NCBI GenBank assembly: GCA_001516045.1
Contig: LOEW01000060.1
Location: forward strand, 29,231-93,230
DNA from: Desulfosporosinus sp. BRH_c37
GTDB taxonomy: Bacteria > Bacillota > Desulfitobacteriia > Desulfitobacteriales > Desulfitobacteriaceae
Direction of reading: 5' to 3'
DNA length: 64,000 nt
The notes beneath the pieces were generated by a model that saw only the letters and a list, made by a program, of their open reading frames with translations, had not been told where the DNA came from and did not search any database. The translations under genes and the position numbers were made by a program. Of the stretch, positions 35,616-45,338 are shown piece after piece. Positions within the stretch are counted from its first letter, which is position 1, and every line of letters starts with the position of its first letter.

Positions 35616-36004
35616 TATTACACTTGGTTTCTAAATACTGAACAAACCTATACAATTCAGCATTTTCACTTTGCCGACTAAACAAAGCGTTAGCATCACA
35701 GGATTCAGCTACTAAGGTCAATACTTTCGTATTAAACATCCATAACGCCTTAATTGAGCCCTAGTAGTTCTTTCCTACGCACTAACCATAAACCAGGAGT
35801 GTTCACTTCCTTTCGTTTCTTAAATAGTTTAGACTAATCTGACGAGTGATCCATCAAAACAAACCATCTTCATTCTGCACGCCGCGCAGTACATGTATTT
35901 GTATTTTATACGAACCTGTGTTCTTATTATAACTACAATCTGTGCGAATATCAATAGAAATCTGTTCTTGTCACCTCCCCCCAAATCCTCCTAACATGTA
36001 AAAT

Positions 36005-36055
36005 TATAAATAAAAGCCTAATCGTTTTATTAAAAACGATTAGACTTTTATTTAT
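36005..36055. terminator. Terminator after the PAS-phosphatase gene
   Basis: AAATAAAAG-CCTAATCGTTTT / AAAACGATTAG-CTTTTATTT hairpin with flanking A and T runs. The remainder of 35740-36144 shows no gene or other signal. Confidence 0.75.
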
Positions 36056-36144
36056 TGCCGGTGCCTGGATACCCATCCGGCCACCTTTCTTCAAAGCCAA
36101 TAGACATTGTTTAAGAATGACGTCTGGACTTGAAGTGGTTTTTA

Positions 36145-39100
36145 TCAGATTCTCTTCATCAATAACACTTCATTGCCTATAGAGTTATAGATCACTTTGT
36201 CACAAATTAGTTTCATTAATAGAATACCACGTCCCCCTTCCGCCTCCAGCATTTCCCCAAACTCCTCTTCATACATCTCTTTTTTAAGTTGCACGTTAAC
36301 CTTATGAGTGTCAAAACCCTGACAATTATCTTTGACCCTAATGATTAGTTTGTTACCCAGCCTCCTAGTTTTGACGCAAACTCTCCCACAGGCAAAAAAT
36401 CCGTTGTTCATCGCTTCATTGACGGCGACCTCCATCAAGGGTGCATGGATCGGCGTATTCCGTTTCAGGAATTCACTAATAATCTCTTGAGCACGTCCGA
36501 GTTCCTCATCATTTTTAATGTCTATAACATTTATTTCCGTGTTCCCTTGAAGAACCTCTATGCAAATTACGCTAAAATCATCGTTCCGGTCGGGGCTTTC
36601 GGCTAGTTTTTCAAATAATCTCTTATATTCCGTAAAATTTCCCTGCTTATTGATTCCATATGATTCTAGTAAATCAGACGCCCCATCAGTCATCATACAA
36701 TATATTTCCCCTGCTTTAAGTGGTATTATCTTCGTTTCCATATCAGGGTTATCAACAATCCCGAGATAGCAACCACATACCGGAACTAAAGAGCATTCCA
36801 GAGATGTGGCAACCATGAATAAAGTTATACCCGCTGAAATGAGCTTAAGTACCCCAGCTTTTATATCAAATTCAAAGTACAGCAAAGCTACAAAAGAGTC
36901 TTCATGTAAATATTGCATTATTCTCTGATTGATAATTTGAAGGGTATCCTCCTCGATCGTCTCCCCAGTAAGTAAAACGTTATCCAACAGCATTTTAAAC
37001 GTAGCAGTTTGCAGGGCGGTAGCTACACCATGTCCACTCACATCAATAATATATCCGCAAAGTTTATTTTGATCCTCCAACCACTTGTAGTTAAATAAAT
37101 CTCCACTAACCGTACTACTTGGCTCAAAGATCGTATATACATTCACCTTATCCCCAGTAAAAGGAAGAGGTAGGGAATCTCGCTGTACCCGAGCAGCGAA
37201 CAAAATCTCCATCTGGGTTAGCCGTTCTCGCTCACGGAGCTTTTCCTCAATCTCCTTCCGGTCAGTAATATCAACGATAATAGTCGCTTTCAGTGCGTTA
37301 CTGTTTGCCCCATCTCGTACAGAATAGCTTTGAAGCCATAGCCACCGTATTTCCCCGTCGGGTCTAATAATTCTAAACTCTTCGTTTGTGTTTGTCACTT
37401 TGTTCAATGTTTGAAAACCATAAAAAAAGAAAAGCTGTATCCTCTCGCGGTCAACCGGATGAATTAATTCGATAAAGGAACGTGGATCATCAAGCAGACT
37501 CTGACAGGACATCCCACTAATTCTTTCATAGGCCGGGCTGACGTAGACAATGCTTTCCTGATCAGTAATGAGGAAGACTTCATTGATTGTTTCTGCAAGC
37601 TGCCTGAACTTCTCCTCACTCATCTGTAACTTAACGTTTAACTGTTTGCTTTCGGTAATATCCATCATCACCGCGAGAGTAGCCTTTTCCCCTTCGTAGT
37701 AGATATCTGTATCCTTCACAAGTACATTAATGATTTCACCAGATCTTTTAATGAGTTCTATTTCGTAAGAGCCACGTTGTTCTCCTCTGATACCATCTAA
37801 TATAGTTCTGTTAATGTGCGCAAAGGATTCTTTCGTCATATAACCCTTTATATGACGAAAGATACATTCCTCATCTCGATAGCCCAAGGCCTCTTTGCCC
37901 GCATCATTCAAGAATTGAATAATACCCTTTTTGTGAATAATGACAATCTGGGGTGCATTATTTACAATTGCCGCATATCTCTCTTTGCTTTCCCTAAGCT
38001 CTGTCTCCATTTCAATCATTCCTGTAATATCTTCAAAGCACTCCATTCTCTCGCTAATTCTGCCTAATTCATCTCTAAGTACTGCTACGCTCTTTAAAAC
38101 ATTCCTGTTCCTACCATCTTTAGTTACCACTTTACATTTTTCATTGATTAAGGGTGATTCGTTAACCCTCAGACACATTGCACAATCAACCTTATCGACT
38201 CCGTGCAATACCTTTGAGCATTCCTTGCCAATAACCTCTTCTGCAGTATAACCGGTGATCTCCTCGGCAATCTTATTCCAGCGTATGATCTTTCTATGCT
38301 TATCTATTGAAACGACAGCATTTGGAACTGTTTTGAAAAGTAACTCTGCGTATTCCGCCTGTTCCTTTAGTTGTTTTTCAAGTTCTTTTCTCTCCGTAAT
38401 ATCCCGGGCAATCCCAATCAGTCCGGTCACATTTCCCTGTTCATTATATAGAGGAGTCTTTAAGATTTCTGTATTGATGACACTACCATCCGTTAATACG
38501 AATTTTCCATCATACTTTAGCATTTTTGCTGACACCAATATTTCTCGGTCTTTTTGCTGGCATAACTTAGACATTTCTAAGTCCTTTATCAGGTCGATAT
38601 CCGTTTTACCTCGAGCTTCATCCTCGTTTACTCCTAAAACCTTTTCCGCATATCCTTTATTACAACCCAGTAAAACGCTATTTGTATCCTTATAAAAAAT
38701 GAAATCAGGGATAGTATCAAGCATTGTCTTAAGAAATCTTTTTTGGTTGGCAAGTTCTAGTTCAAGTTGCTGATCATCAGCTTTGACCTCAACAATTTCC
38801 TTGCCTATTCCATAGAGCACATTTTCTCCAACCCATTTCCCTTTAAACACGCGAGTTTCTAACAATATTTGCTTTCCGGATTTGCAATAAAGCGGGATTA
38901 AACATTTAGCTGTACCCTCTTCCTGCATTCCTTTTACTATTTCTTCCATTTCAGAATGTCTAGTCAAAGGATGCAGTAGTTCAAGCTTCATATTTATCAT
39001 TTCTTCATGAGTCTGGTCCAACATCTCTAATGTGGCTTGATTAGTTCGGATTACTCTACCTTCCTCATCTAAGATAAAAAGAAAATCCTCTATTTTATTA

Positions 39101-39168
39101 AATAGTAAATTGAAACTATCCTTATGGTAAGATTCAGCAACATCGTAATCATTTTTATTAATCATCAC
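36145..39168 (-). CDS. Multi-PAS sensor phosphatase (SpoIIE/RsbU type) with C-terminal HATPase
   Basis: A 1007-aa cytoplasmic signalling protein. About five PAS/PAC units occupy residues 15-650 (for example LLFNKIEDFLFILDEEGRV, ISGMSCQSLLDDPRSFIELIHP, repeated ITERKELEKQLKEQ/DITDRKEIEEKL linkers). A PP2C/SpoIIE phosphatase domain follows (~665-860; SGDLFNYKWLEDQNKLCGYIIDVSGHG with metal-binding Asp, CMMTDGASDLL). The C-terminus (~880-1007) is an RsbW-like ATPase (VAVNEAMNNG, GRGILLMKLICD). It should control an anti-sigma/anti-anti-sigma pathway, combining phosphatase and kinase-like parts. Start GTG 39168 has AGGAGGT 9 nt upstream; ATG 39165 is equally possible. Confidence 0.9.
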   Translation of the reverse strand: MMINKNDYDVAESYHKDSFNLLFNKIEDFLFILDEEGRVIRTNQATLEMLDQTHEEMINMKLELLHPLTRHSEMEEIVKGMQEEGTAKCLIPLYCKSGKQILLETRVFKGKWVGENVLYGIGKEIVEVKADDQQLELELANQKRFLKTMLDTIPDFIFYKDTNSVLLGCNKGYAEKVLGVNEDEARGKTDIDLIKDLEMSKLCQQKDREILVSAKMLKYDGKFVLTDGSVINTEILKTPLYNEQGNVTGLIGIARDITERKELEKQLKEQAEYAELLFKTVPNAVVSIDKHRKIIRWNKIAEEITGYTAEEVIGKECSKVLHGVDKVDCAMCLRVNESPLINEKCKVVTKDGRNRNVLKSVAVLRDELGRISERMECFEDITGMIEMETELRESKERYAAIVNNAPQIVIIHKKGIIQFLNDAGKEALGYRDEECIFRHIKGYMTKESFAHINRTILDGIRGEQRGSYEIELIKRSGEIINVLVKDTDIYYEGEKATLAVMMDITESKQLNVKLQMSEEKFRQLAETINEVFLITDQESIVYVSPAYERISGMSCQSLLDDPRSFIELIHPVDRERIQLFFFYGFQTLNKVTNTNEEFRIIRPDGEIRWLWLQSYSVRDGANSNALKATIIVDITDRKEIEEKLRERERLTQMEILFAARVQRDSLPLPFTGDKVNVYTIFEPSSTVSGDLFNYKWLEDQNKLCGYIIDVSGHGVATALQTATFKMLLDNVLLTGETIEEDTLQIINQRIMQYLHEDSFVALLYFEFDIKAGVLKLISAGITLFMVATSLECSLVPVCGCYLGIVDNPDMETKIIPLKAGEIYCMMTDGASDLLESYGINKQGNFTEYKRLFEKLAESPDRNDDFSVICIEVLQGNTEINVIDIKNDEELGRAQEIISEFLKRNTPIHAPLMEVAVNEAMNNGFFACGRVCVKTRRLGNKLIIRVKDNCQGFDTHKVNVQLKKEMYEEEFGEMLEAEGGRGILLMKLICDKVIYNSIGNEVLLMKRI

Positions 39169-39515
39169 GGTTTCAGTACCTCCTGGATTATTAAGTCCTG
39201 TTTGATATAAGTTCGGCTCTAAGCCAACAGATTTTCGATCTTTTAGCCTAGAGCCTCCAAGATGTAATTACATTTTGATTTCTCTTTTCATCTACTGATA
39301 AGTCACCTTTACACCTTCAACATCTTAGCTCGATTTCCTCCCAAGATCGTTAAAATAATCCAGATAAAATACAAAATGCCAAATCGTCTTGATGATGGCA
39401 GTTCATCTTAAACAATCCGGCAAATATTCACTCTCATCCACCAATATCCCAACACCTCAGTTTGAAATGACCTTCACCCCGAAGGTTGTCGCGGGGGGAG
39501 CAATATAATAGGCCT
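39169..39515. other. Intergenic region without recognised content
   Basis: 347 bp between the multi-PAS gene and the radical SAM gene. A short GC-rich repeat (CTTCACCCCGAAGG) is present, but no promoter, RNA or gene remnant can be supported. Confidence 0.4.
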
Positions 39516-40121
39516 TTAAATTGCAAAATGTCTAACTCTGAAATCTACACCTAAACCATCTGCGATCCGCCTACATTCTTGTATGTCTTCCCTAGAGATT
39601 AGATCAACTACAGAAAAAACTATCTTAGGGATATACTTCTTGCATTTGGCAGCGAAATCCAACATTCCTGCGAAAGCTGTTTCTCCGAAATCGGACAGGC
39701 ATAAAGCCTGATACTCCTGTTTATCCTTGGCATTCAAGCTAATTGAAATTAAATCGACCCATCCTTCTAACAGCGGAGTTATATCCTTTTCATTAATCAA
39801 ATTGGCCTGACCGTTTGTGTTAATACGAATTGGTATATTATATTTATCCTTCAGTTTTTTACAAATCTCAATAAGATCATATGTACGCATCATTGGCTCC
39901 CCATAACCGCAAAATACAAATTCCTTGTACTTAGAAATCTCCCGTTTTTGAATATCTTCAAAAACCTCATCAACAGTTGGTTCCTTTTCAAGCCAGAGAT
40001 TTAGCCCAACAACAACACCGTCCGAATTGTTTCTCACACAAAATGTACAGTTATTGGAACAACGATTGGTAATGTTAAGATACAGTGAATTCTCCACTTC
40101 ATAGGTGATGGTCATTGACAT
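39516..40121 (-). CDS. Radical SAM protein, TatD-associated type
   Basis: A 201-aa radical SAM enzyme. The [4Fe-4S] motif is CSNNCTFC (about 20-27), followed by GYGEPMMRTYDLIEICKK and RINTNGQANL. It is short, lacking a C-terminal auxiliary cluster domain, as in the small family often found next to TatD nucleases. Function unknown; no TatD is adjacent here. ATG 40121 has AAGGA 8 nt upstream. Next to a Spo0E-like gene. Confidence 0.85.
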   Translation of the reverse strand: MSMTITYEVENSLYLNITNRCSNNCTFCVRNNSDGVVVGLNLWLEKEPTVDEVFEDIQKREISKYKEFVFCGYGEPMMRTYDLIEICKKLKDKYNIPIRINTNGQANLINEKDITPLLEGWVDLISISLNAKDKQEYQALCLSDFGETAFAGMLDFAAKCKKYIPKIVFSVVDLISREDIQECRRIADGLGVDFRVRHFAI

Positions 40122-40147
40122 TTTTATCATCCTTCTGCTCTGTATAA

Positions 40148-40315
40148 TTAGCTTGATAAACTATATCTTTTCTTGGCTAAATAAAACTCGTTAATGAGTA
40201 AGTCTAATCTTTCGCTTATACTCACCACTTTTGGATCGGTAAGCTCTTTATCTAACGCAATTTTTTGCATTTGTAATCTTAATTCTTCGATTTTATCATG
40301 GACAATAAGTTTCAC
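40148..40315 (-). CDS. Spo0E-like aspartyl-phosphate phosphatase
   Basis: A 55-aa protein with the Spo0E signature in ISERLDLLINEFY (SxxLDxLI) near its C-terminus, preceded by a helix KIEELRLQMQKIA. Such proteins dephosphorylate Spo0A~P and restrain sporulation. Start GTG 40315 has AAGGAGG upstream; a longer version from 40342 would contain that site. Supports a spore-forming host. Confidence 0.8.
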   Translation of the reverse strand: MKLIVHDKIEELRLQMQKIALDKELTDPKVVSISERLDLLINEFYLAKKRYSLSS

Positions 40316-40449
40316 TTTTAGAACATCCTCCTTCATAAACAAATTAGCTCACTCGGATATTTTAGTACAAAGTAACGTTAACATCAACCGAATAAAAGGT
40401 AATGTATTGTCGGAATATATGGAAAGAAACAATAAGAAATCCTCTTACA

Positions 40450-40641
40450 GTGAACTCGTTCAACTAAAGTTGAACATCGAGTCTTCGGTGACGTAAGTCT
40501 CCAGTGACGATAGTGTCCAGTGGACATTATCGTCACTGGACACTATCGTACTGGAGACTATCGTACCGGAGACTATCGTCACCGAAGCAGAATAAGGTAT
40601 ATCACTCCCACTTGTAGAAGTGGGAGTCTTACGATTTGGAT
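40450..40641 (+). mobile_element. Palindrome-ended element, copy 4 (192 bp)
   Basis: Left end GTGAACTCGTTCAACTAAAG with a TTCAACT..AGTTGAA hairpin, right end ACTCCCACTT/AAGTGGGAGT hairpin then CTTACGATTTGGAT. The centre is a long palindrome made of GTCTCCAGTGACGATAG-type units (CCAGTGGACATTATCGTC and its complement). Confidence 0.7.
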
Positions 40642-40720
40642 TAAGAGGGAACAGAATCTAAAACGGCCCCCACCTTTCACGGGTAAGAGGCCAGAATGTA
40701 GATAAGCAAGGCACTTATAT

Positions 40721-42457
40721 TCAAACCTTGAATTTAGCAACAACACTCAAAAGGTTTTCCCCAAGTTTGGCCAAAGCCTCTGAAGATTGACTGACCGATA
40801 TCATCGTAGCCGCTTGCTCCTGGGATGCAGCGGCAACTTCTTCAGTACTAGCAGCGGTTTGCTCTGCTATCACGCCAATACTCTCCACGGATTTAACGGC
40901 TTGGGTCGTCCCTTTAACCATTTGTTGTGCTGCAGTTGTTACGAGCTGAATTTGATCGACGACCGTGTTGACCTCTTCCACAATGGTACGGAAGGAGTTT
41001 CCGGCAAAATTTACAGCTTCAACTCCTGCGACCACACCACTCTTACCTTTCTCCATCACTTCGACGGCAAGTTCCGTCTCCCTTTGAATATTACCGATTA
41101 GAGTTGCGATCTGCGTTGTCGACATCGAGGATTGTTCTGCCAACTTTCGTACTTCTTCAGCGACAACCGCAAATCCTCTCCCCTGTTCACCAGCGCGGGC
41201 AGCTTCAATGGCAGCATTCAGAGCCAACAAATTAGTTTGGTCAGCGATTCCTTTAATTACATCCACAATTTGTCCGATTTGTTTGGACTGGTCCCCCAAT
41301 TCAAAAATAACTTCGGCTGTTTGGGCAGATATTTCTCGGATCTGTTCAATTTTCTGCACAGCGTTTTCAGCTTGTACAGATCCCAATTCTGCAGCCCGAG
41401 CGGCCTTAGCACTACTTTGATTAACTACCTCAGCATTCACCGCAACTTGCTGTGCACTTGTTGAAAGCTGTTCAATGACACTACTGGCATCCCCCACGGA
41501 GGTTGCTTGGTCCGTTGCTCCGGACGCAAGTTGGGCTAGCGTTTCAGAAACTTGCTCACTACTAGCGTTCGCTTCCTCAGCGACTGCCGATAATTCTTGG
41601 CTAGTTGCCGCCACACTCTCAGACTGAATTAAAACTTCTCCAATGACTGTACGAAGTGAATGAACCATATCCGAGATGGCTAGAGCTAAAACGCCGATTT
41701 CGTCTCTATTCTTAATTTCCGGCATTTGAACGTTCAAATCACCTTCGGCCACAGACTGAGCAACCTTAGTTACCGCTACTAGAGGCTTGCTAATATGTCC
41801 AGCCAACAAAATCGTCAAAACAGTACCCCCAATTAGAGCGAAAACCAAGAAGATAAGAAGAAGTCTAAAAACAGAACCATTTGTAGCCTTAGCATCTACA
41901 ACAGCTTGTGCTCCACCTTCAGCCTGAAAAGTCATTTGAGCATCCATATCTTTAATGACCTGTTCAAAACTAACTTTGCTCTTATCGGTTAGTATTGGTC
42001 GAGCTTCAACATCCTTGCCTTCTTCGACCAATTTCCATACCTGATCAGCATCTGCCATATAGTCGTTGAATGATTTCCGCATTGCTTGACTTCTTTCTTT
42101 CCCCTCGGAAGTCGTTATATAGTTCTGATATTCACTAAAATCAGTCTCCCATTTGGATTTAATGCTCATGAAACTCGCCTTTATGTTTTGGAATTCTATA
42201 GCATCAGCACGCATAGTAAATCCTAACATAAGAACCCGTCGAGTGTCTTCGGTATCCTCAATCACTTTTCCTAAGGCAGTCGTTGCTTTTAACCAATGCC
42301 CGCCGAGATCTTCCGCACCCTTATTGATCTGATAAACGCCATAATAACCCACGCCCCCCACGAGCATAGTTAAGAGCAAGACAACCATGAAACTTAATTG
42401 TAATTTTGCTCGTATCCCGTAGTTTCTTGTAGACTCAGAAGTATTTTGTTTACTCAT
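40721..42457 (-). CDS. Transmembrane methyl-accepting chemotaxis protein
   Basis: A 578-aa receptor: TM1 ([21 protein letters not shown]), a four-helix-bundle periplasmic-type sensor (~40-185), TM2 ([21 protein letters not shown]), HAMP (~215-265) and a signalling domain with tip [24 protein letters not shown] 42457 has GAGGA 9 nt upstream. Ligand unknown. Confidence 0.95.
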   Translation of the reverse strand: MSKQNTSESTRNYGIRAKLQLSFMVVLLLTMLVGGVGYYGVYQINKGAEDLGGHWLKATTALGKVIEDTEDTRRVLMLGFTMRADAIEFQNIKASFMSIKSKWETDFSEYQNYITTSEGKERSQAMRKSFNDYMADADQVWKLVEEGKDVEARPILTDKSKVSFEQVIKDMDAQMTFQAEGGAQAVVDAKATNGSVFRLLLIFLVFALIGGTVLTILLAGHISKPLVAVTKVAQSVAEGDLNVQMPEIKNRDEIGVLALAISDMVHSLRTVIGEVLIQSESVAATSQELSAVAEEANASSEQVSETLAQLASGATDQATSVGDASSVIEQLSTSAQQVAVNAEVVNQSSAKAARAAELGSVQAENAVQKIEQIREISAQTAEVIFELGDQSKQIGQIVDVIKGIADQTNLLALNAAIEAARAGEQGRGFAVVAEEVRKLAEQSSMSTTQIATLIGNIQRETELAVEVMEKGKSGVVAGVEAVNFAGNSFRTIVEEVNTVVDQIQLVTTAAQQMVKGTTQAVKSVESIGVIAEQTAASTEEVAAASQEQAATMISVSQSSEALAKLGENLLSVVAKFKV

Positions 42458-42672
42458 CTGTTTCACTCCTCAAAATTTAAATTAATTTGATCGAACGGCA
42501 CAAAAAAGACGCTCATTCTTGCGTCAGAATCGCGAACAAAGCGACAAACTTCAATTTGATGATAACACGAAGATTCTAAATATTCTACCTTTAAAATTCC
42601 GTTTATTACGACATATTCCTCCAACCATCGCCAAGGAAAGCTAAATGCCGTACGCGTGCCAAGGGACCTTCC

Positions 42673-42716
42673 AGAGATGTATAAACTGACTGGTACCAGT
42701 CAGTTTATACATCTCT
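42673..42716. repeat. Perfect 44-bp palindrome
   Basis: AGAGATGTATAAACTGACTG and its exact reverse complement meet at GGTACC with no loop. It lies between two chemotaxis genes on the minus strand. No T-run follows on either strand, so it is not a typical terminator. The rest of 42458-42827 has no recognised content. Confidence 0.85.
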
Positions 42717-42827
42717 GCCTTTATAATTAGCTAATTACATTCATCAGTGGTGGGCACAACCGTATGGGGTCTTCCCCATCTTTGACTGCTCCTGTAACCC
42801 TTGTCGGGATAATGACTGAAAACTTCT

Positions 42828-43700
42828 TTATAGTAGCGTGGCAACCTTGTTAATATTTTCGGCAGATACGGCAAGTTCAGCCATAGATGCGGATATCTCT
42901 TCTGAAGCCGCAGCTTGCCTCTCACCTAATTCTGATGCTTCAATCACTCGACTAATCATACGGGCAGATTCGACTTTAATGGAATTAATGATTTCTTTGA
43001 TATCTTTGATAGAGGTAGAGCTATTGATCGCCATTTTACGGATTTCTTCAGCAACTACTGCAAACCCACGTCCTAATTCTCCTGCTCTGGCTGCTTCAAT
43101 CGCCGCATTGAGTCCTAATAGATTTGAATTTGCTGAGATATCATTAATAAATTTTAGGATGGAATCAGTCTTATTAATTTGTTCCAATACCTTTTCACCA
43201 GATGACTTTACATCTTGGAGATCATCCGATAACTGCAAAGCAGTCGCAGACAGTTGTTCAGTAGTTGCAGTGATTTCTTGAGATGCTGCGGATAGAGTTT
43301 GAGCTGTATCAGCTAAGATATTTTGATTTTCCACACTAAAAGCTATCCCAACGCCTCCAACTATTTTGTCATTATGATCCTTAACTGGAACGCCTGTGGA
43401 CCTGAATGCAAAACCAAAGGCCTCTCTCGGTACAACTATTGCTCCAGCCTTACCTGTACGCATAGCTTCATAAATAGCATCTCCTGCAGGAATTGTCATA
43501 CCTGTTATATCGCGGTCCATTTTCATTTTTGTACCTGGAAAATATCCAATAAATTTCTCTCTATCTGTAATTCCGATCATACAATCATTAGATATCCCTT
43601 GTTGAAAGATTGGTGCTACTTTTATAAGAATATCTAAAATAGCTTCAGACCTATCATCATTATTATCACTTGTCAGATGTTCTTCTGTATTACTAATCAA
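42828..43700 (-). CDS. Soluble methyl-accepting chemotaxis-type protein
   Basis: A 290-aa cytoplasmic receptor. Residues ~25-120 form a sensor domain ([43 protein letters not shown]); ~130-290 the signalling domain with tip [23 protein letters not shown]. Same layout as 33558-34397. Start TTG 43700 follows GAGGGGG. Confidence 0.9.
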   Translation of the reverse strand: MISNTEEHLTSDNNDDRSEAILDILIKVAPIFQQGISNDCMIGITDREKFIGYFPGTKMKMDRDITGMTIPAGDAIYEAMRTGKAGAIVVPREAFGFAFRSTGVPVKDHNDKIVGGVGIAFSVENQNILADTAQTLSAASQEITATTEQLSATALQLSDDLQDVKSSGEKVLEQINKTDSILKFINDISANSNLLGLNAAIEAARAGELGRGFAVVAEEIRKMAINSSTSIKDIKEIINSIKVESARMISRVIEASELGERQAAASEEISASMAELAVSAENINKVATLL

Positions 43701-43816
43701 GTTAACGACCCCCTCAAATCTTGTATTAAAGATTACTTAATCACTAGTCCCGTATAAAGTGATGATCAATTGTCAATTTAAGGTTAGACGATAATAGCGT
43801 AAAGTGAATAACTGTA

Positions 43817-43932
43817 GTGAACTCGTTCAACTAAAGTTGAACATCGAGACTTCGGTGGGGGAGTCTACCCCCACCGAAGCGGAGTACGGGGGCCCACTCC
43901 CACTTGAAGAAGTGGGAGTCTTACGATTGGAT
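43817..43932 (+). mobile_element. Palindrome-ended element, copy 5 (116 bp)
   Basis: Left end GTGAACTCGTTCAACTAAAG, right end ACTCCCACTTGAAGAAGTGGGAGT then CTTACGATTGGATA. Interior CTTCGGTGGGGG/CCCCCACCGAAG is a further palindrome. Confidence 0.7.
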
Positions 43933-44130
43933 AAATACTCTATAAGCCTAAACATTAAAACAGAAATAGCCAAGAGAATTTAGTTTAAGGCTATAATATG
44001 GAAATTCATAACAATGTCACGAAATATTTAGAAATTTCCATTAATCTTATTCTATAAATATACTCTATTTCCTCTATAGTTAGACAAGATATTTTCTTTC
44101 TATTCCTCTATTTAACTCGTTATTTCGACA

Positions 44131-44223
44131 TTATTTCCTCCAATTCTGTATATTAATACAATGACTTCTAATATCTACCTCTGTAAGATGACGTTGTTCG
44201 TCTAACTTCGAAATTTCATTCAT
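44131..44223 (-). CDS. Short ORF with strong ribosome binding site
   Basis: Thirty codons starting with ATG 44223 behind AAGGAGG (MNEISKLDEQRHLTEVDI...). Not recognised; may be a leader peptide, a truncated gene or chance. It stands alone in the 43933-44307 gap, which otherwise has nothing I can name. Confidence 0.3.
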   Translation of the reverse strand: MNEISKLDEQRHLTEVDIRSHCINIQNWRK

Positions 44224-44307
44224 TATTAATCAACCTCCTTGTATATCAATCATACCCGTTCTATCTCAGTAAAACCTTTCGGCTCTTGTTGCCCCCTAGA
44301 ACTAGCT

Positions 44308-44545
44308 TTATACTTTGAAGTTGGACCAGTGCGTAGGGTGAGTGAGTGACGGTGGCAACTTTGTGCTGGCATCGCCCTTAGCCACATTGATCTGGGCTTG
44401 GGTAAGAAAGATACTCTCGGTAAGGTTGGTTCCTCTGAGGTCAGCATCTCGGAAATCAGCCCCAATTAGATCAGCCCCACTCAGGTCGCCTCCTGACTGA
44501 TGATCATTCATGGCAACCGCCAGATTATCTATGATGCCAAGCTTA
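44308..44545 (-). pseudogene. Pentapeptide-repeat protein remnant (C-terminus)
   Basis: Reads IDNLAVAMNDHQSGGDLSGA, ADLIGADFRDADLRGTNL and FLTQAQINVAKGDASTKLPP, ending at 44308. These are pentapeptide (A(D/N)LXX) repeats followed by the usual C-terminal tail of such proteins. The N-terminal repeats are missing: upstream sequence is unrelated. A 67-codon ORF from ATG 44511 could still be translated. Confidence 0.6.
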
Positions 44546-44633
44546 ATACCAAGGGATGGGTATAATTAAGTCCAATTTAAACAAAAGATAATACTCGTTG
44601 AACTATAAACGGACCAAGCCCTAGGAGGTACTT

Positions 44634-45307
44634 ATGGCAAGCATCTACTGGTACTGTCTTCTAGCGATCATTGGAGTGGGAGTCGCTGCCTTCACTATAT
44701 ATAAGAAAAGAGATATCAAACTCTCAACTTTTCTTGTATTTTTTCTATTTTCTACATGTGTTACCTGGATAGGTGAATTCATCGTGCTTGGTTTATTTAA
44801 TAGTTATTCTTGAAATTAGGCATATACGAACATCATTGGTGGAAATATTATATGACTGGCCTTGCAATTTCTATATACCAAATCTTTACCAAAATCTGGT
44901 TCAATAAGATGAACAAAACGCAACCTGGAATGGTGCGGATTGGCACCTTCTACTTCGTTGGGTTTGTGATTCTACACTATCCAATTCCAATAATTCTGCT
45001 TTTAGGGAAACAATACTATAATGTGAATTGGGTCCAAGATATGTATTTATCAAGTACTATGTTTATTTTTTCTTATCAATTAGTTGAAACATTAATTTTG
45101 GTATTCTTTGTATGCGTCCTTAAAAAATGGTTTTGGAAGCTTGGACCATTTATTATCGCTTTTGTGGGCCAAAGCATACTTGTGAAATTGAACATTCTAG
45201 TTTTTCAGGATGGATGGAATCTCTTCTACACAATGCTAGTCTATTTTATTAGTATAGCAACGTTTATTTTGATTGAAAAGTATTCCTTGAATCCTAAGAA
45301 AACATAA
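44634..45307 (+). pseudogene. CBO0543-like membrane protein gene, frameshifted
   Basis: ATG 44634 with AGGAGG opens a 59-codon frame (MASIYWYCLLAIIGVGVAAF, TCVTWIGEFIVLGLFNSYS) that stops at 44811. The next frame continues immediately (KLGIYEHHWWKYYMTGL...) to 45307 with four to five more membrane segments. Joined, they give a ~220-aa polytopic protein of the CBO0543 kind known in spore formers. A one-base indel near 44805-44812 explains the split; sequencing error is possible. Confidence 0.65.
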
Positions 45308-45338
45308 TCTGAAACACCAGAATGAAGGAGTAATTAAT

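Noticed and set aside
35518..35739. 73-codon minus-strand frame overlapping the small membrane protein
   Set aside because: No ribosome site and no known protein; kept only as a hint of a possible frameshift in the 35289-35615 gene.
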